Source of the DNA: Thioalkalivibrio sp.
GTDB lineage: Bacteria > Pseudomonadota > Gammaproteobacteria > Ectothiorhodospirales > Ectothiorhodospiraceae
NCBI GenBank assembly: GCA_003563455.1
Contig: PWRV01000144.1
Span: 1-5,753 of the forward strand
Direction: 5' to 3'
Length of the DNA: 5,753 nt
The notes beneath the pieces were generated by a model, which saw only the letters and a list, made by a program, of their open reading frames with translations, ran no database searches and was not told where the DNA came from. Positions 1 through 5,228 of the stretch are shown piece after piece. The stretch's first letter is position 1. Every line of letters begins with the position of its first letter. The position numbers were made by a program, and so were the translations under genes.

Positions 1-75
1 GCGCTGCCGTTCGACTTGCATGTGTTAGGCATGCCGCCAGCGTTCAATCTGAGCCAGGATCAAACTCTTCAGTTT
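1..75 (-). rRNA. rrs: 16S ribosomal RNA, 5' end (partial)
   Basis: Read on the minus strand, this stretch contains the universal 16S 5' region: AGAGTTTGATCCTGGCTCAG (the classic bacterial forward-primer site), then ATTGAACGCTGGCGGCATGC and CTAACACATGCAAGTCGAAC. The mature 5' end is placed at 75 by alignment with the E. coli start AAATTGAAGAGTTTGATC, which reads AAACTGAAGAGTTTGATC here. Only the first 75 nucleotides are in the window; the gene continues past the left edge. The GGCGGCATGCCTAACACATG wording is typical of Proteobacteria. It is the first gene of an rRNA operon whose promoters lie at 265-530. Confidence 0.97.
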
Positions 76-83
76 AAAGCTAT

Positions 84-101
84 TTACGGATAGCTCCGTA
101 A
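84..101 (-). other. hairpin immediately upstream of 16S 5' end
   Basis: The minus strand forms a perfect 7-bp stem TTACGGA/TCCGTAA around the loop GCTA, ending 9 nt before the predicted mature 16S 5' end. An alternative 5-bp stem (79-83 with 90-94, GCTAT/ATAGC) uses part of the same bases, so the two cannot form together. Such structures next to the 16S 5' end may influence leader folding or maturation; this is inference. Confidence 0.5.
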
Positions 102-161
102 TACCTTTTCGAAGAGCGACCTAACCCCGGAATGAATTCTGAGGTTTGGTTGCTTACTTCG

Positions 162-173
162 CATATCGATATG
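162..173. repeat. 12-bp perfect palindrome in rrn leader
   Basis: CATATCGATATG is perfectly self-complementary. In the leader RNA it has no loop, so it would more readily act in duplex DNA or in RNA dimerisation than as a simple hairpin. Its A/T content is higher than its surroundings. No function can be assigned. Confidence 0.4.
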
Positions 174-227
174 GCGTTACCCAACCGTTTGCGACGCAAG
201 CATCCGCACAAACTACTTGATTCACTT

Positions 228-241
228 GTTCTTAAAGAGCG
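228..241 (-). promoter_or_regulatory. boxA antitermination element
   Basis: The minus strand reads CGCTCTTTAAGAAC, matching the rrn boxA consensus TGCTCTTTAACA at the GCTCTTTAA core. In E. coli, boxA RNA recruits NusB/NusE (S10) and other Nus factors to make rRNA transcription resistant to Rho. It sits about 150 nt before the 16S 5' end and downstream of all three predicted promoters, as expected. Confidence 0.85.
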
Positions 242-242
242 C

Positions 243-261
243 TGCTGAGGTCTGCTCAGCA
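243..261 (-). promoter_or_regulatory. boxB-like hairpin of rrn antitermination region
   Basis: On the minus strand TGCTGAG and CTCAGCA form a perfect 7-bp stem (255-261 with 243-249) around a 5-nt loop (250-254). It ends just before boxA, which is the order boxB-boxA found in E. coli rrn leaders. In rRNA operons boxA is the essential element and boxB is accessory, so the role of this hairpin is inferred from position. Confidence 0.65.
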
Positions 262-270
262 AGGCCGCCT

Positions 271-299
271 AGTATGCGGCTTGGCCGGCCTGATGTCAA
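271..299 (-). promoter_or_regulatory. rrn promoter P3
   Basis: On the minus strand a second perfect -35 TTGACA (294-299) is followed, after 17 bp, by CATACT (271-276), four of six matches to the -10 consensus. The discriminator again begins AGGCGGC, as in P2. It lies 99 bp downstream of P2 and just upstream of the boxB/boxA elements, so transcripts from all three promoters would carry the antitermination signals. The predicted start is near 264. Confidence 0.72.
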
Positions 300-369
300 G
301 ATCATGCGGGCCATGTTCCAGGGTGACCGGCTGACTCGGAGTCTGCCTTTTCTCTGGAGTGAGCCGCCT

Positions 370-398
370 ATTGTGCTCGGCTCTTCCCCGGATGTCAA
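370..398 (-). promoter_or_regulatory. rrn promoter P2
   Basis: On the minus strand a perfect -35 TTGACA (393-398) is followed, after exactly 17 bp, by CACAAT (370-375), four of six matches to the -10 consensus. The discriminator begins AGGCGGC. It lies about 108 bp downstream of P1, similar to P1-P2 spacing in E. coli rrn operons. No A/T-rich UP element is visible upstream. The call rests on hexamers, spacing and position upstream of 16S. Confidence 0.75.
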
Positions 399-448
399 CC
401 CTGCGGGTCCTTCGCGATGCCCTGCTGCGGCTTCGCTCGGGGCTCTTT

Positions 449-465
449 CGGGGAGCAACTCCCCG
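449..465 (-). other. hairpin near the 5' end of the P1 transcript
   Basis: Perfect inverted repeat with a 7-bp stem (449-455 with 459-465) and a 3-nt loop. In RNA from P1 it would begin about seven nucleotides from the 5' end. It could stabilise the leader against 5'-end decay or affect promoter escape; neither is shown by the sequence. It has no U tract, so it is not an intrinsic terminator. Confidence 0.5.
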
Positions 466-478
466 TCAGAGAGCGCGC

Positions 479-527
479 ATTATAGAGCGCTGCACCGGGG
501 GGTCAAGAGGTCCGTGGCAAATATTTT
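479..527 (-). promoter_or_regulatory. rrn promoter P1 with UP-like element
   Basis: On the minus strand a -35 hexamer TTGACC (501-506) is separated by 16 bp from a perfect -10 hexamer TATAAT (479-484). An A/T-rich tract AAAATATTT (519-527) sits at roughly -49 to -57, which corresponds to the distal half of a rrnB P1-type UP element and stands out in a very GC-rich surrounding. The discriminator after the -10 is GCGCGC; GC-rich discriminators are characteristic of stringently controlled stable-RNA promoters. The 16-bp spacer also matches E. coli rrn P1 promoters. The predicted start is near 472. It is the strongest of the three promoters by sequence. Confidence 0.9.
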
Positions 528-550
528 CACACCGGCCCGAAAGACCCCGG

Positions 551-595
551 CGGGGGTGTGCGGCAGGGCGGCGTCGGGCCCGACCGTCACCCCCG
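551..595. repeat. nested inverted repeat upstream of rrn P1
   Basis: Outer arms CGGGGGTG (551-558) and CACCCCCG (588-595) are perfect complements and enclose a 12-bp palindrome GTCGGGCCCGAC (573-584). The structure lies between the tyrS stop and rrn P1. It would fold as a stable G/C-rich stem and might help end tyrS transcription or shield the rrn promoter, but no run of Ts follows on the minus strand, so it is not a standard intrinsic terminator. Confidence 0.45.
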
Positions 596-669
596 GCCCC
601 CGTTACTCCGGGCATTCTGCCGTCCGCCCTTCGGGCCCACCTTCGGCGCTTCGGGTCGCTCCCGGCGCT

Positions 670-699
670 CCGGGGACAGATTTGCAAATCTGTCCCCGG
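670..699. repeat. perfect 30-bp palindrome, probable dispersed intergenic repeat
   Basis: Two 15-bp arms, CCGGGGACAGATTTG and its exact complement, meet with no spacer (centre 684/685). It starts 50 bp past the tyrS stop. The GGGGACAGATTT wording resembles ends I associate from memory with REP-like intergenic repeats and REP-associated transposase (RAYT) loci in gammaproteobacteria; no transposase is present here. It could act as a bidirectional barrier or transcript-end stabiliser for tyrS. It lacks a T tract, so intrinsic termination is doubtful. The palindrome is certain; its classification is inferred. Confidence 0.7.
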
Positions 700-748
700 T
701 CCCTCGGCACCTTGTCCGCAAATGCGAGAGGGGAGAAAAGCGTGCCGT

Positions 749-1948
749 TCACGCCAGAGTGACGCGCGCGATCCGTCGCTTGCCGATCTGCACCACGTGC
801 CGCGAGCCACTGGCGAAGCGCAGGTCGACATCCTCCACGCGTTCCCCGTCGAGTCGCACCGCGCCCTGGCGGAGCATGCTGCGCGCTTCGCTGGTGGAGC
901 CGACCAAACCCGCCTCCTTCAGCAGGTTCGGCAGCGGCAGACCTTCCACCGGGGCCGTGACAGTCACTTCGGGAAGGTCCTCGGGTAGCTGATGGCGCTG
1001 AAAGCGCGCCACGAAGTTCTGTCTCGCCCGTTCTCCGGACCCGGCACCGTGAAACCGCCCTACCAGCTCTTCCGCCAGCTCGAACTTGATGTCGCGGGGG
1101 TTGCGCTCACCCGATTCCGCGGCCGCGCGCAAAGTCTCGACCTCGACCAGCGGGCGCCAGCTCAGCAGTTCGTAATAGCGCCACATCAGTGCATCGGAGA
1201 TCGACATCACCTTGCCGAACATATCGTCCGGCGCATCCTGCACCCCGATATAGTTGCCCAGTGACTTGCTCATCTTCTGGACCCCGTCCAGGCCTTCCAG
1301 GATGGGCATCGTCAGGATGACCTGCGGTGGCTGCCCATATTGCTTCTGCAGTTCGCGGCCCACCAGCAGGTTGAACTTCTGGTCGGTCCCGCCGAGCTCC
1401 ACATCCGACTTCAGCACCACCGAGTCGTGGCCCTGAATCAGGGGATAGAGGAACTCGTGAATCGCGATCGGCTGCCGATTGCCGTAGCGCTTGCTGAAGT
1501 CCTCGCGCTCCAGCATCCGCGCGACGGTATGCCGGGCGGCCAGCTGCACCATCCCGGCGGCGCCGAGCTCGTCGGTCCAGCTCGAATTGAAAACCACCTC
1601 GGTCGCCCTCGGATCCAGGATCCGGAACCCCTGCTCCCGGTAGGTCGCGGCGTTAGCCTGGATGTCATCCTCGGTGAGCGGCGGGCGCGTGACGGTCTTG
1701 CCGGTCGGATCCCCGATGCGCCCGGTAAAGTCCCCGATGATGAAGATCACGTGGTGCCCCAGGTCCTGAAACTGTCGCATCTTGTTCAGCAGCACCGTGT
1801 GACCAAGGTGCAGGTCGGGCGCAGTGGGGTCGAAACCCGCCTTGATCCGCAGCGGCCGGCCCTGCTGCAGCCGTTCCCTCAGCTCGTCCTCGAGCAGGAT
1901 CTCGTCGGCGCCACGTCGAAGGATCGCCAGCTGTTCTTCCAAATGCAT
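749..1948 (-). CDS. tyrS: tyrosyl-tRNA synthetase
   Basis: Cytoplasmic class I aminoacyl-tRNA synthetase that uses ATP to join tyrosine to tRNA-Tyr. The 399-residue length matches the TyrS subfamily common in Pseudomonas and relatives. Visible motifs: the HIGH-type signature HLGH at residues 47-50, the tyrosine/ATP pocket GGTDQ at 186-190, KMSKS at 225-229, and a C-terminal S4 RNA-binding domain from about 337 to the end. All are intact and in order, with no frameshift. The ATG at 1948 is preceded only by a weak purine-rich stretch (CGGGAT), but the N-terminus MHLEEQLAILRRGADEIL looks native. It is divergent from the M23 peptidase and reads towards the rrn operon, so transcription past its end would enter the rrn promoter region. 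Confidence 0.97.
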   Translation of the reverse strand: MHLEEQLAILRRGADEILLEDELRERLQQGRPLRIKAGFDPTAPDLHLGHTVLLNKMRQFQDLGHHVIFIIGDFTGRIGDPTGKTVTRPPLTEDDIQANAATYREQGFRILDPRATEVVFNSSWTDELGAAGMVQLAARHTVARMLEREDFSKRYGNRQPIAIHEFLYPLIQGHDSVVLKSDVELGGTDQKFNLLVGRELQKQYGQPPQVILTMPILEGLDGVQKMSKSLGNYIGVQDAPDDMFGKVMSISDALMWRYYELLSWRPLVEVETLRAAAESGERNPRDIKFELAEELVGRFHGAGSGERARQNFVARFQRHQLPEDLPEVTVTAPVEGLPLPNLLKEAGLVGSTSEARSMLRQGAVRLDGERVEDVDLRFASGSRHVVQIGKRRIARVTLA

Positions 1949-2076
1949 TCGATAATCCCGTTAGAAACCTGATATCCTTGAAAATGTCGGCCGCATAAAC
2001 CATGCTGCCGATGTGGATGGACCACTCCATTCCACGTCGCTATCGCCCTGGCCGCGTCCGAGGGGGAGGACTCGCC
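1949..2076. other. divergent intergenic region between tyrS and the M23 peptidase gene
   Basis: These 128 bp must hold the promoters for tyrS (leftward) and the peptidase-anmK pair (rightward). I could not find a convincing -35/-10 pair in either direction; the best rightward fit is TTGAAA (1978-1983) with CATGCT 17 bp away (2001-2006), whose -10 has only three matches. No long inverted repeat or operator-like palindrome is evident. Confidence 0.5.
2061..2070 (+). promoter_or_regulatory. ribosome binding site deciding the peptidase GTG start
   Basis: AGGGGGAGGA is an excellent Shine-Dalgarno sequence, ending 6 nt before the GTG at 2077. The in-frame ATG codons at 2002 and 2011 have no such sequence in front of them. 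This selects GTG 2077 over the longer frame. Confidence 0.85.
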
Positions 2077-3627
2077 GTGCAAAGAGACCGCCGCATTTTC
2101 CTGGAAACGAGTGCCACGCACTTGAGCTTCAAGGAACCCCGCCGCAAACGCTGGCCGCTGTTGCTCCCCGTTCTCCTGTTCGGTGCACTCGGCCTGGGGT
2201 TCGCCGCCTACATGGAGTCGCCGGAGTCCGCAGGCGTTACCTCCTCCGCGGCGCCGGCAGATGATACCGCCCACCCGGCCGGCGAGCGAACCAGTATCGA
2301 AATCACGGGCGTAGGGGGCGCCCTGCCGACCGCCAGCCGCACCGCTGAGCAGCCGCTTCAGGTCGCCGGCCTGGAAATCCCCGGCGGGCACGACCGCGGA
2401 CAGGACCTCTCCGGCACCGCGGCGGCGATGCTGCATGAAAATGCGGCGCTGGCGGACGAACGGCTGCCGCAGGACATTCACCGCCAGGGCGCGTTGCACG
2501 AAGAGGATCTCGACTGGGCGGAGCACGAAGTGGTCTCCGGAGACAGCCTGTCGCGCATCTTCAGTCAACTGGAGATCTCCAGCCACCTGCAGGAGATCCT
2601 CGCGCTCGGGGACGAGACCCGGGATCTGCAGCGGATCTTCCCGGGGGAAAGGCTGATCGCCGGCACCCGCGAAGGGCGCCTCGAGAAGCTGATCTACGAG
2701 CCCCGGAGCGGCGACCACTACCTGCAGGTCACGCGCGACCGCGCGAATGGCGAATACGTCGCCGAGCGACAGGAGCATCAACTGGAGACGCAACGCCGCA
2801 TCGTGCATGCCGAGATCCAGCACTCATTGTTCCTGGATGGCGCGCGCGCAGGACTGTCGGACGCGACACTGATCCAGGTCGCCGAGGTCTTCGGCTGGGA
2901 CATCGATTTCGCGTGGGACATCCGGGAGGGCGACCGGATGATCGTGATCTACGACCGCATCCTGAAGGACGGCGAACACCTCCGCGACGGGCCGGTGCTC
3001 GCCGCCGAGTTCCACAACCGCGGGCGCACCCTGCAGGCGGTGCGTTTTGCACCGGAGGGTGAGAAGGCCGACTACTATGCGCCCGATGGCAGGAGCATGC
3101 GCCAGGCCTTCCTCCGGACGCCGGTGGATGTGGGCCGGATCAGCTCGCACTTCGGTCCGCGCAAACACCCGATCCTGGGCTACACCCGCCAGCATCAGGG
3201 CGTCGATTACGCGGCTCCCACCGGCACGCCGATCCGCGCCGCCGGTAACGGACGGATCGTCCATCGCGGCACCCGGGGCGGCTACGGCAAGACCGTGATC
3301 ATCGACCACGGCAACAACTACAGGACCCTGTATGCGCACATGAACGGCTACCGCAGGGGGCAGTCGGTGGGTTCCCGGGTGAGCCAGGGAGAGATCATCG
3401 GTTACGTGGGGATGACGGGTACGGCCACCGGCCCGCATCTGCACTACGAGTTCCACGTGCGCGGCACGCCGCAAAACCCCGTGACGGTCGACATTCCCCG
3501 GGCGGAGTCGCTGCCGGACGAGCACATGGAGGCCTTCCGCAGGGAGACCGCGCCGCTGCTTGCGACCATCGAGACCATCCGGGACACCCAGCTCGCGGAG
3601 GGCGTGGCCGGCGCGGAATCCCGCTAG
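2077..3627 (+). CDS. membrane-anchored M23 murein DD-endopeptidase (OapA/LysM-like, MepM/YebA-type)
   Basis: Predicted zinc metallopeptidase of 516 residues that cleaves peptidoglycan cross-links in the periplasm. From the GTG start: a short basic cytoplasmic tail (FKEPRRKR), one membrane span at about 26-45 giving an N-in anchor, a low-complexity linker, an OapA/LysM-like wall-binding region at about 146-195 (EHEVVSGDSLSRIF), a Csd3/MepM-type middle domain at about 255-345, and the M23 catalytic domain at about 355-465. Zinc and catalytic residues are present: HxxxD (H373, D377), the YAHM histidine (H421) and HLH (H454, H456), so it should be active. The preferred start is GTG with a strong SD; an ATG at 2002 would add 25 residues without an SD. 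It overlaps anmK by one base, linking wall opening with wall-sugar recycling. The symbol mepM would be by analogy only. Confidence 0.93.
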   Translation: MQRDRRIFLETSATHLSFKEPRRKRWPLLLPVLLFGALGLGFAAYMESPESAGVTSSAAPADDTAHPAGERTSIEITGVGGALPTASRTAEQPLQVAGLEIPGGHDRGQDLSGTAAAMLHENAALADERLPQDIHRQGALHEEDLDWAEHEVVSGDSLSRIFSQLEISSHLQEILALGDETRDLQRIFPGERLIAGTREGRLEKLIYEPRSGDHYLQVTRDRANGEYVAERQEHQLETQRRIVHAEIQHSLFLDGARAGLSDATLIQVAEVFGWDIDFAWDIREGDRMIVIYDRILKDGEHLRDGPVLAAEFHNRGRTLQAVRFAPEGEKADYYAPDGRSMRQAFLRTPVDVGRISSHFGPRKHPILGYTRQHQGVDYAAPTGTPIRAAGNGRIVHRGTRGGYGKTVIIDHGNNYRTLYAHMNGYRRGQSVGSRVSQGEIIGYVGMTGTATGPHLHYEFHVRGTPQNPVTVDIPRAESLPDEHMEAFRRETAPLLATIETIRDTQLAEGVAGAESR

Positions 3628-4760
3628 TGTCGGCGGAGATCTACCTCGGGCTGATCTCCGGCACCAGTCGGGACGGAGTCGAGGCGGTGCTGGCCCGCCC
3701 GGAGGGTCCGCTCGGCTGGGAGGTCATCGGGCACCACCGACACCCCTACCCCGACGCCATCGCGGAACGGCTGGCCGCGATCATCGTTGCCGAGCAGGGC
3801 CGGCTGCAGGAGCTCGGACAGCTGGACGCCGCGGTGGGCGAGGTCTTTGCCGACGCGGCCCTGGCGCTGCTGCGTCAGGCTGGACTGCGGCCCGCGGCTG
3901 TGCGCGCCATTGGCAGCCACGGCCAGACGCTCTACCACGCACCTGTCGCCTCCCCCGCGTTCACCTGGCAGATCGGCGACCCGTTCCGCATCGCCGAGCG
4001 CACCGGCATCAACACTGTCGCGCTGTTCCGCCAGCGCGACATGGCGGCCGGGGGCGAAGGGGCGCCGCTGGCCTGCGCGCTGCACGCCGCCTGTTTCGCC
4101 CACCCGGACATCAGCCGGGCCGTGGTCAACATCGGCGGCATCAGCAACATCACCTGGTTAAGACCCGGCCAGCCGGTCTCCGGTTACGACTGCGGCCCCG
4201 GGAACACGCTGATGGACGCATGGATCCGGGAATTGACGGGCCAGCGCTTTGATGCCAACGGAGAGTGGGCGGCCCAGGGGACGGTGCGCTACGGGCTCCT
4301 CGACACCCTGCGCGCCGACCCGTTCCTCGCACTGGACCCACCGAAAACGACCGGCCCCGAATACTTCTCGCTCCAGTGGCTGGAGGACCGCCTGGCAACG
4401 ATCGGCGACATCGGGCGGGACGTGGACGTGCAGGCGACCCTGACCGAGTTCACCGCGAGCATCGTCGCCGACGCGGTGCTCCGCGAACGGCGCGCGGGCG
4501 AGCCCTGCGAGGTGCTGGTCTGCGGAGGTGGCGTGCGCAATCTCGAACTGATGCGCCGCCTGCGCAAACGGCTCGGCGACGTGCCCGTCGCGGAGACCGG
4601 GACCCTGGGACTCCCGGCCGAGCAGGTCGAGGCGGCTGCCTTCGCCTGGCTGGCCCGGCAGACGCTGGAGCATCGCGCCGGGAACGTGCCCGAGGTCACC
4701 GGGGCGGCCGGCCCCCGCGTCCTCGGGTGTGTGATTCCGGGGATGCCCCCGACCGCATGA
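3627..4760 (+). CDS. anmK: anhydro-N-acetylmuramic acid kinase
   Basis: Cytoplasmic peptidoglycan-recycling kinase: it hydrolyses the 1,6-anhydro bond of anhydro-MurNAc and phosphorylates it with ATP to give MurNAc-6-phosphate. The 377 residues are full length for the family. Family motifs are the ATP-phosphate loop SGTSRDG (11-17), SHGQT (97-101), AGGEGAPL (141-148), NIGGISN (168-174), DCGPGN followed by LMDAW (188-199) and CGGGVRN (299-305). D188 is the likely counterpart of the catalytic aspartate described in P. aeruginosa AnmK. The first motif ends DGVEA where DG-x-D is usual. The start is GTG in TAGTG, sharing a base with the peptidase stop and lacking a strong SD, so translation is probably coupled. 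Its stop abuts that of the convergent erpA. Confidence 0.95.
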   Translation: MSAEIYLGLISGTSRDGVEAVLARPEGPLGWEVIGHHRHPYPDAIAERLAAIIVAEQGRLQELGQLDAAVGEVFADAALALLRQAGLRPAAVRAIGSHGQTLYHAPVASPAFTWQIGDPFRIAERTGINTVALFRQRDMAAGGEGAPLACALHAACFAHPDISRAVVNIGGISNITWLRPGQPVSGYDCGPGNTLMDAWIRELTGQRFDANGEWAAQGTVRYGLLDTLRADPFLALDPPKTTGPEYFSLQWLEDRLATIGDIGRDVDVQATLTEFTASIVADAVLRERRAGEPCEVLVCGGGVRNLELMRRLRKRLGDVPVAETGTLGLPAEQVEAAAFAWLARQTLEHRAGNVPEVTGAAGPRVLGCVIPGMPPTA

Positions 4761-5135
4761 TCAGGTCGAGAAGCTGGAACCGCAGCCGCAGGTTGTGGTT
4801 GCGTTCGGGTTGCGAATCACGAACTGCGCGCCTTCAAGACCTTCGCTGTAATCGATCTCCGCACCAGCGAGGTACTGGAAACTCATCGGGTCGATCAGCA
4901 GCGTGACGCCGCCGTTTTCGACCACCGTATCCCCTTCACCCACCGTCTCGTCGAAGGTGAATCCATACTGGAATCCGGAACAACCGCCGCCACTGACGAA
5001 AACGCGAAGCTTCAGGTCGTCGTTGTTTTCCTCTTCAATGAGGCTCTTCACCTTGGTCGCGGCCGCGTCGGTGAAGATCAGCGGGCTCGGCATCTCCATG
5101 TCGGCATCGGAAGCTGCAGTCATCGTTTCGGCCAT
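4761..5135 (-). CDS. erpA: iron-sulfur cluster insertion protein ErpA (A-type carrier)
   Basis: Cytoplasmic A-type carrier that delivers Fe-S clusters to target enzymes, for example those of isoprenoid synthesis and respiration. The 124-residue protein has all three cluster-ligand cysteines: C52 in GGGCSGFQYGF and C116/C118 in TCGCGSSF. The stretches FTDAAATKVKSLI, LKLRVFVSGGGCSGFQYGF and DPMSFQYLAG match E. coli ErpA closely and separate it from IscA and SufA. The N-terminus is about ten residues longer than E. coli's. The ATG at 5135 is preceded by GAGAGA; an in-frame ATG at 5123 would give a protein nearer the usual length and cannot be excluded. A promoter is visible upstream. It converges on anmK with no spacer between the stops. 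Confidence 0.96.
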   Translation of the reverse strand: MAETMTAASDADMEMPSPLIFTDAAATKVKSLIEEENNDDLKLRVFVSGGGCSGFQYGFTFDETVGEGDTVVENGGVTLLIDPMSFQYLAGAEIDYSEGLEGAQFVIRNPNATTTCGCGSSFST

Positions 5136-5167
5136 GATCCAATCTCTCTGGTGTACATCGAACGCAT

Positions 5168-5196
5168 ACGCTAAGAAGCCCTACGGGCAGAGTCAA
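5168..5196 (-). promoter_or_regulatory. putative erpA promoter
   Basis: On the minus strand TTGACT (5191-5196, five of six to the -35 consensus) is followed after 17 bp by TAGCGT (5168-5173, three of six to the -10). It would start RNA about 25 nt before the erpA ATG. Position and spacing are good but the -10 is weak, which would suit an activated or regulated promoter. Part of erpA expression may also come from argC read-through. Confidence 0.5.
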
Positions 5197-5201
5197 GATT
5201 G

Positions 5202-5216
5202 CCCCGATCCGCGGGG
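5202..5216 (-). other. short G/C hairpin after argC stop
   Basis: CCCCG (5202-5206) and CGGGG (5212-5216) form a 5-bp stem with a 5-nt loop, 12 bp past the argC stop on the minus strand. What follows is CAATCTTG rather than a T run, so it is at best a weak terminator or transcript-end structure. It lies immediately upstream of the predicted erpA -35. Confidence 0.35.
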
Positions 5217-5228
5217 TGATGATTCGGT

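Larger units (their letters stand above)
76..472 (-). other. rrn operon leader (pre-16S 5' transcribed region)
   Basis: This is the transcribed leader from the predicted P1 start (about 472) to the mature 16S 5' end. It has no credible protein gene: the short open frames here lack ribosome binding sites and cross known RNA elements. On the minus strand, in order, it holds a hairpin at the P1 RNA 5' end (449-465), promoters P2 and P3, a boxB-like hairpin (243-261), boxA (228-241), a 12-bp palindrome (162-173) and a hairpin beside the 16S start (84-101). Part of it presumably pairs with sequence after 16S to form the RNase III processing stalk, but that partner is outside the window. Confidence 0.8.

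Noticed and set aside
670..699. Intrinsic terminator for tyrS
   Set aside because: The palindrome is strong but no T tract follows in either direction and it has no loop; kept as a repeat instead.
80..748. Several open frames of 60-209 residues on both strands across the rrn leader and promoter region
   Set aside because: They cross the promoters, boxA and palindromes, have no ribosome sites and have low-complexity Arg/Pro/Ser-rich composition typical of chance frames in GC-rich DNA.
1978..2006. Promoter TTGAAA-17-CATGCT for the M23 peptidase gene
   Set aside because: The -10 matches only three of six bases and no supporting element is present; not strong enough to list as a promoter.
1879..2823. 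314-residue minus-strand frame opposite the M23 gene
   Set aside because: It is the antisense shadow of a gene with clear domains and runs into tyrS in another frame; no recognisable motifs.
2824..3525. 233-residue minus-strand frame opposite the M23 catalytic domain
   Set aside because: Antisense shadow in GC-rich coding sequence, without a ribosome site or family resemblance.
4265..4906. 213-residue plus-strand frame overlapping anmK and the erpA end
   Set aside because: Arg/Gly-rich composition of a frame-shifted shadow; the intact anmK and erpA frames explain the region.
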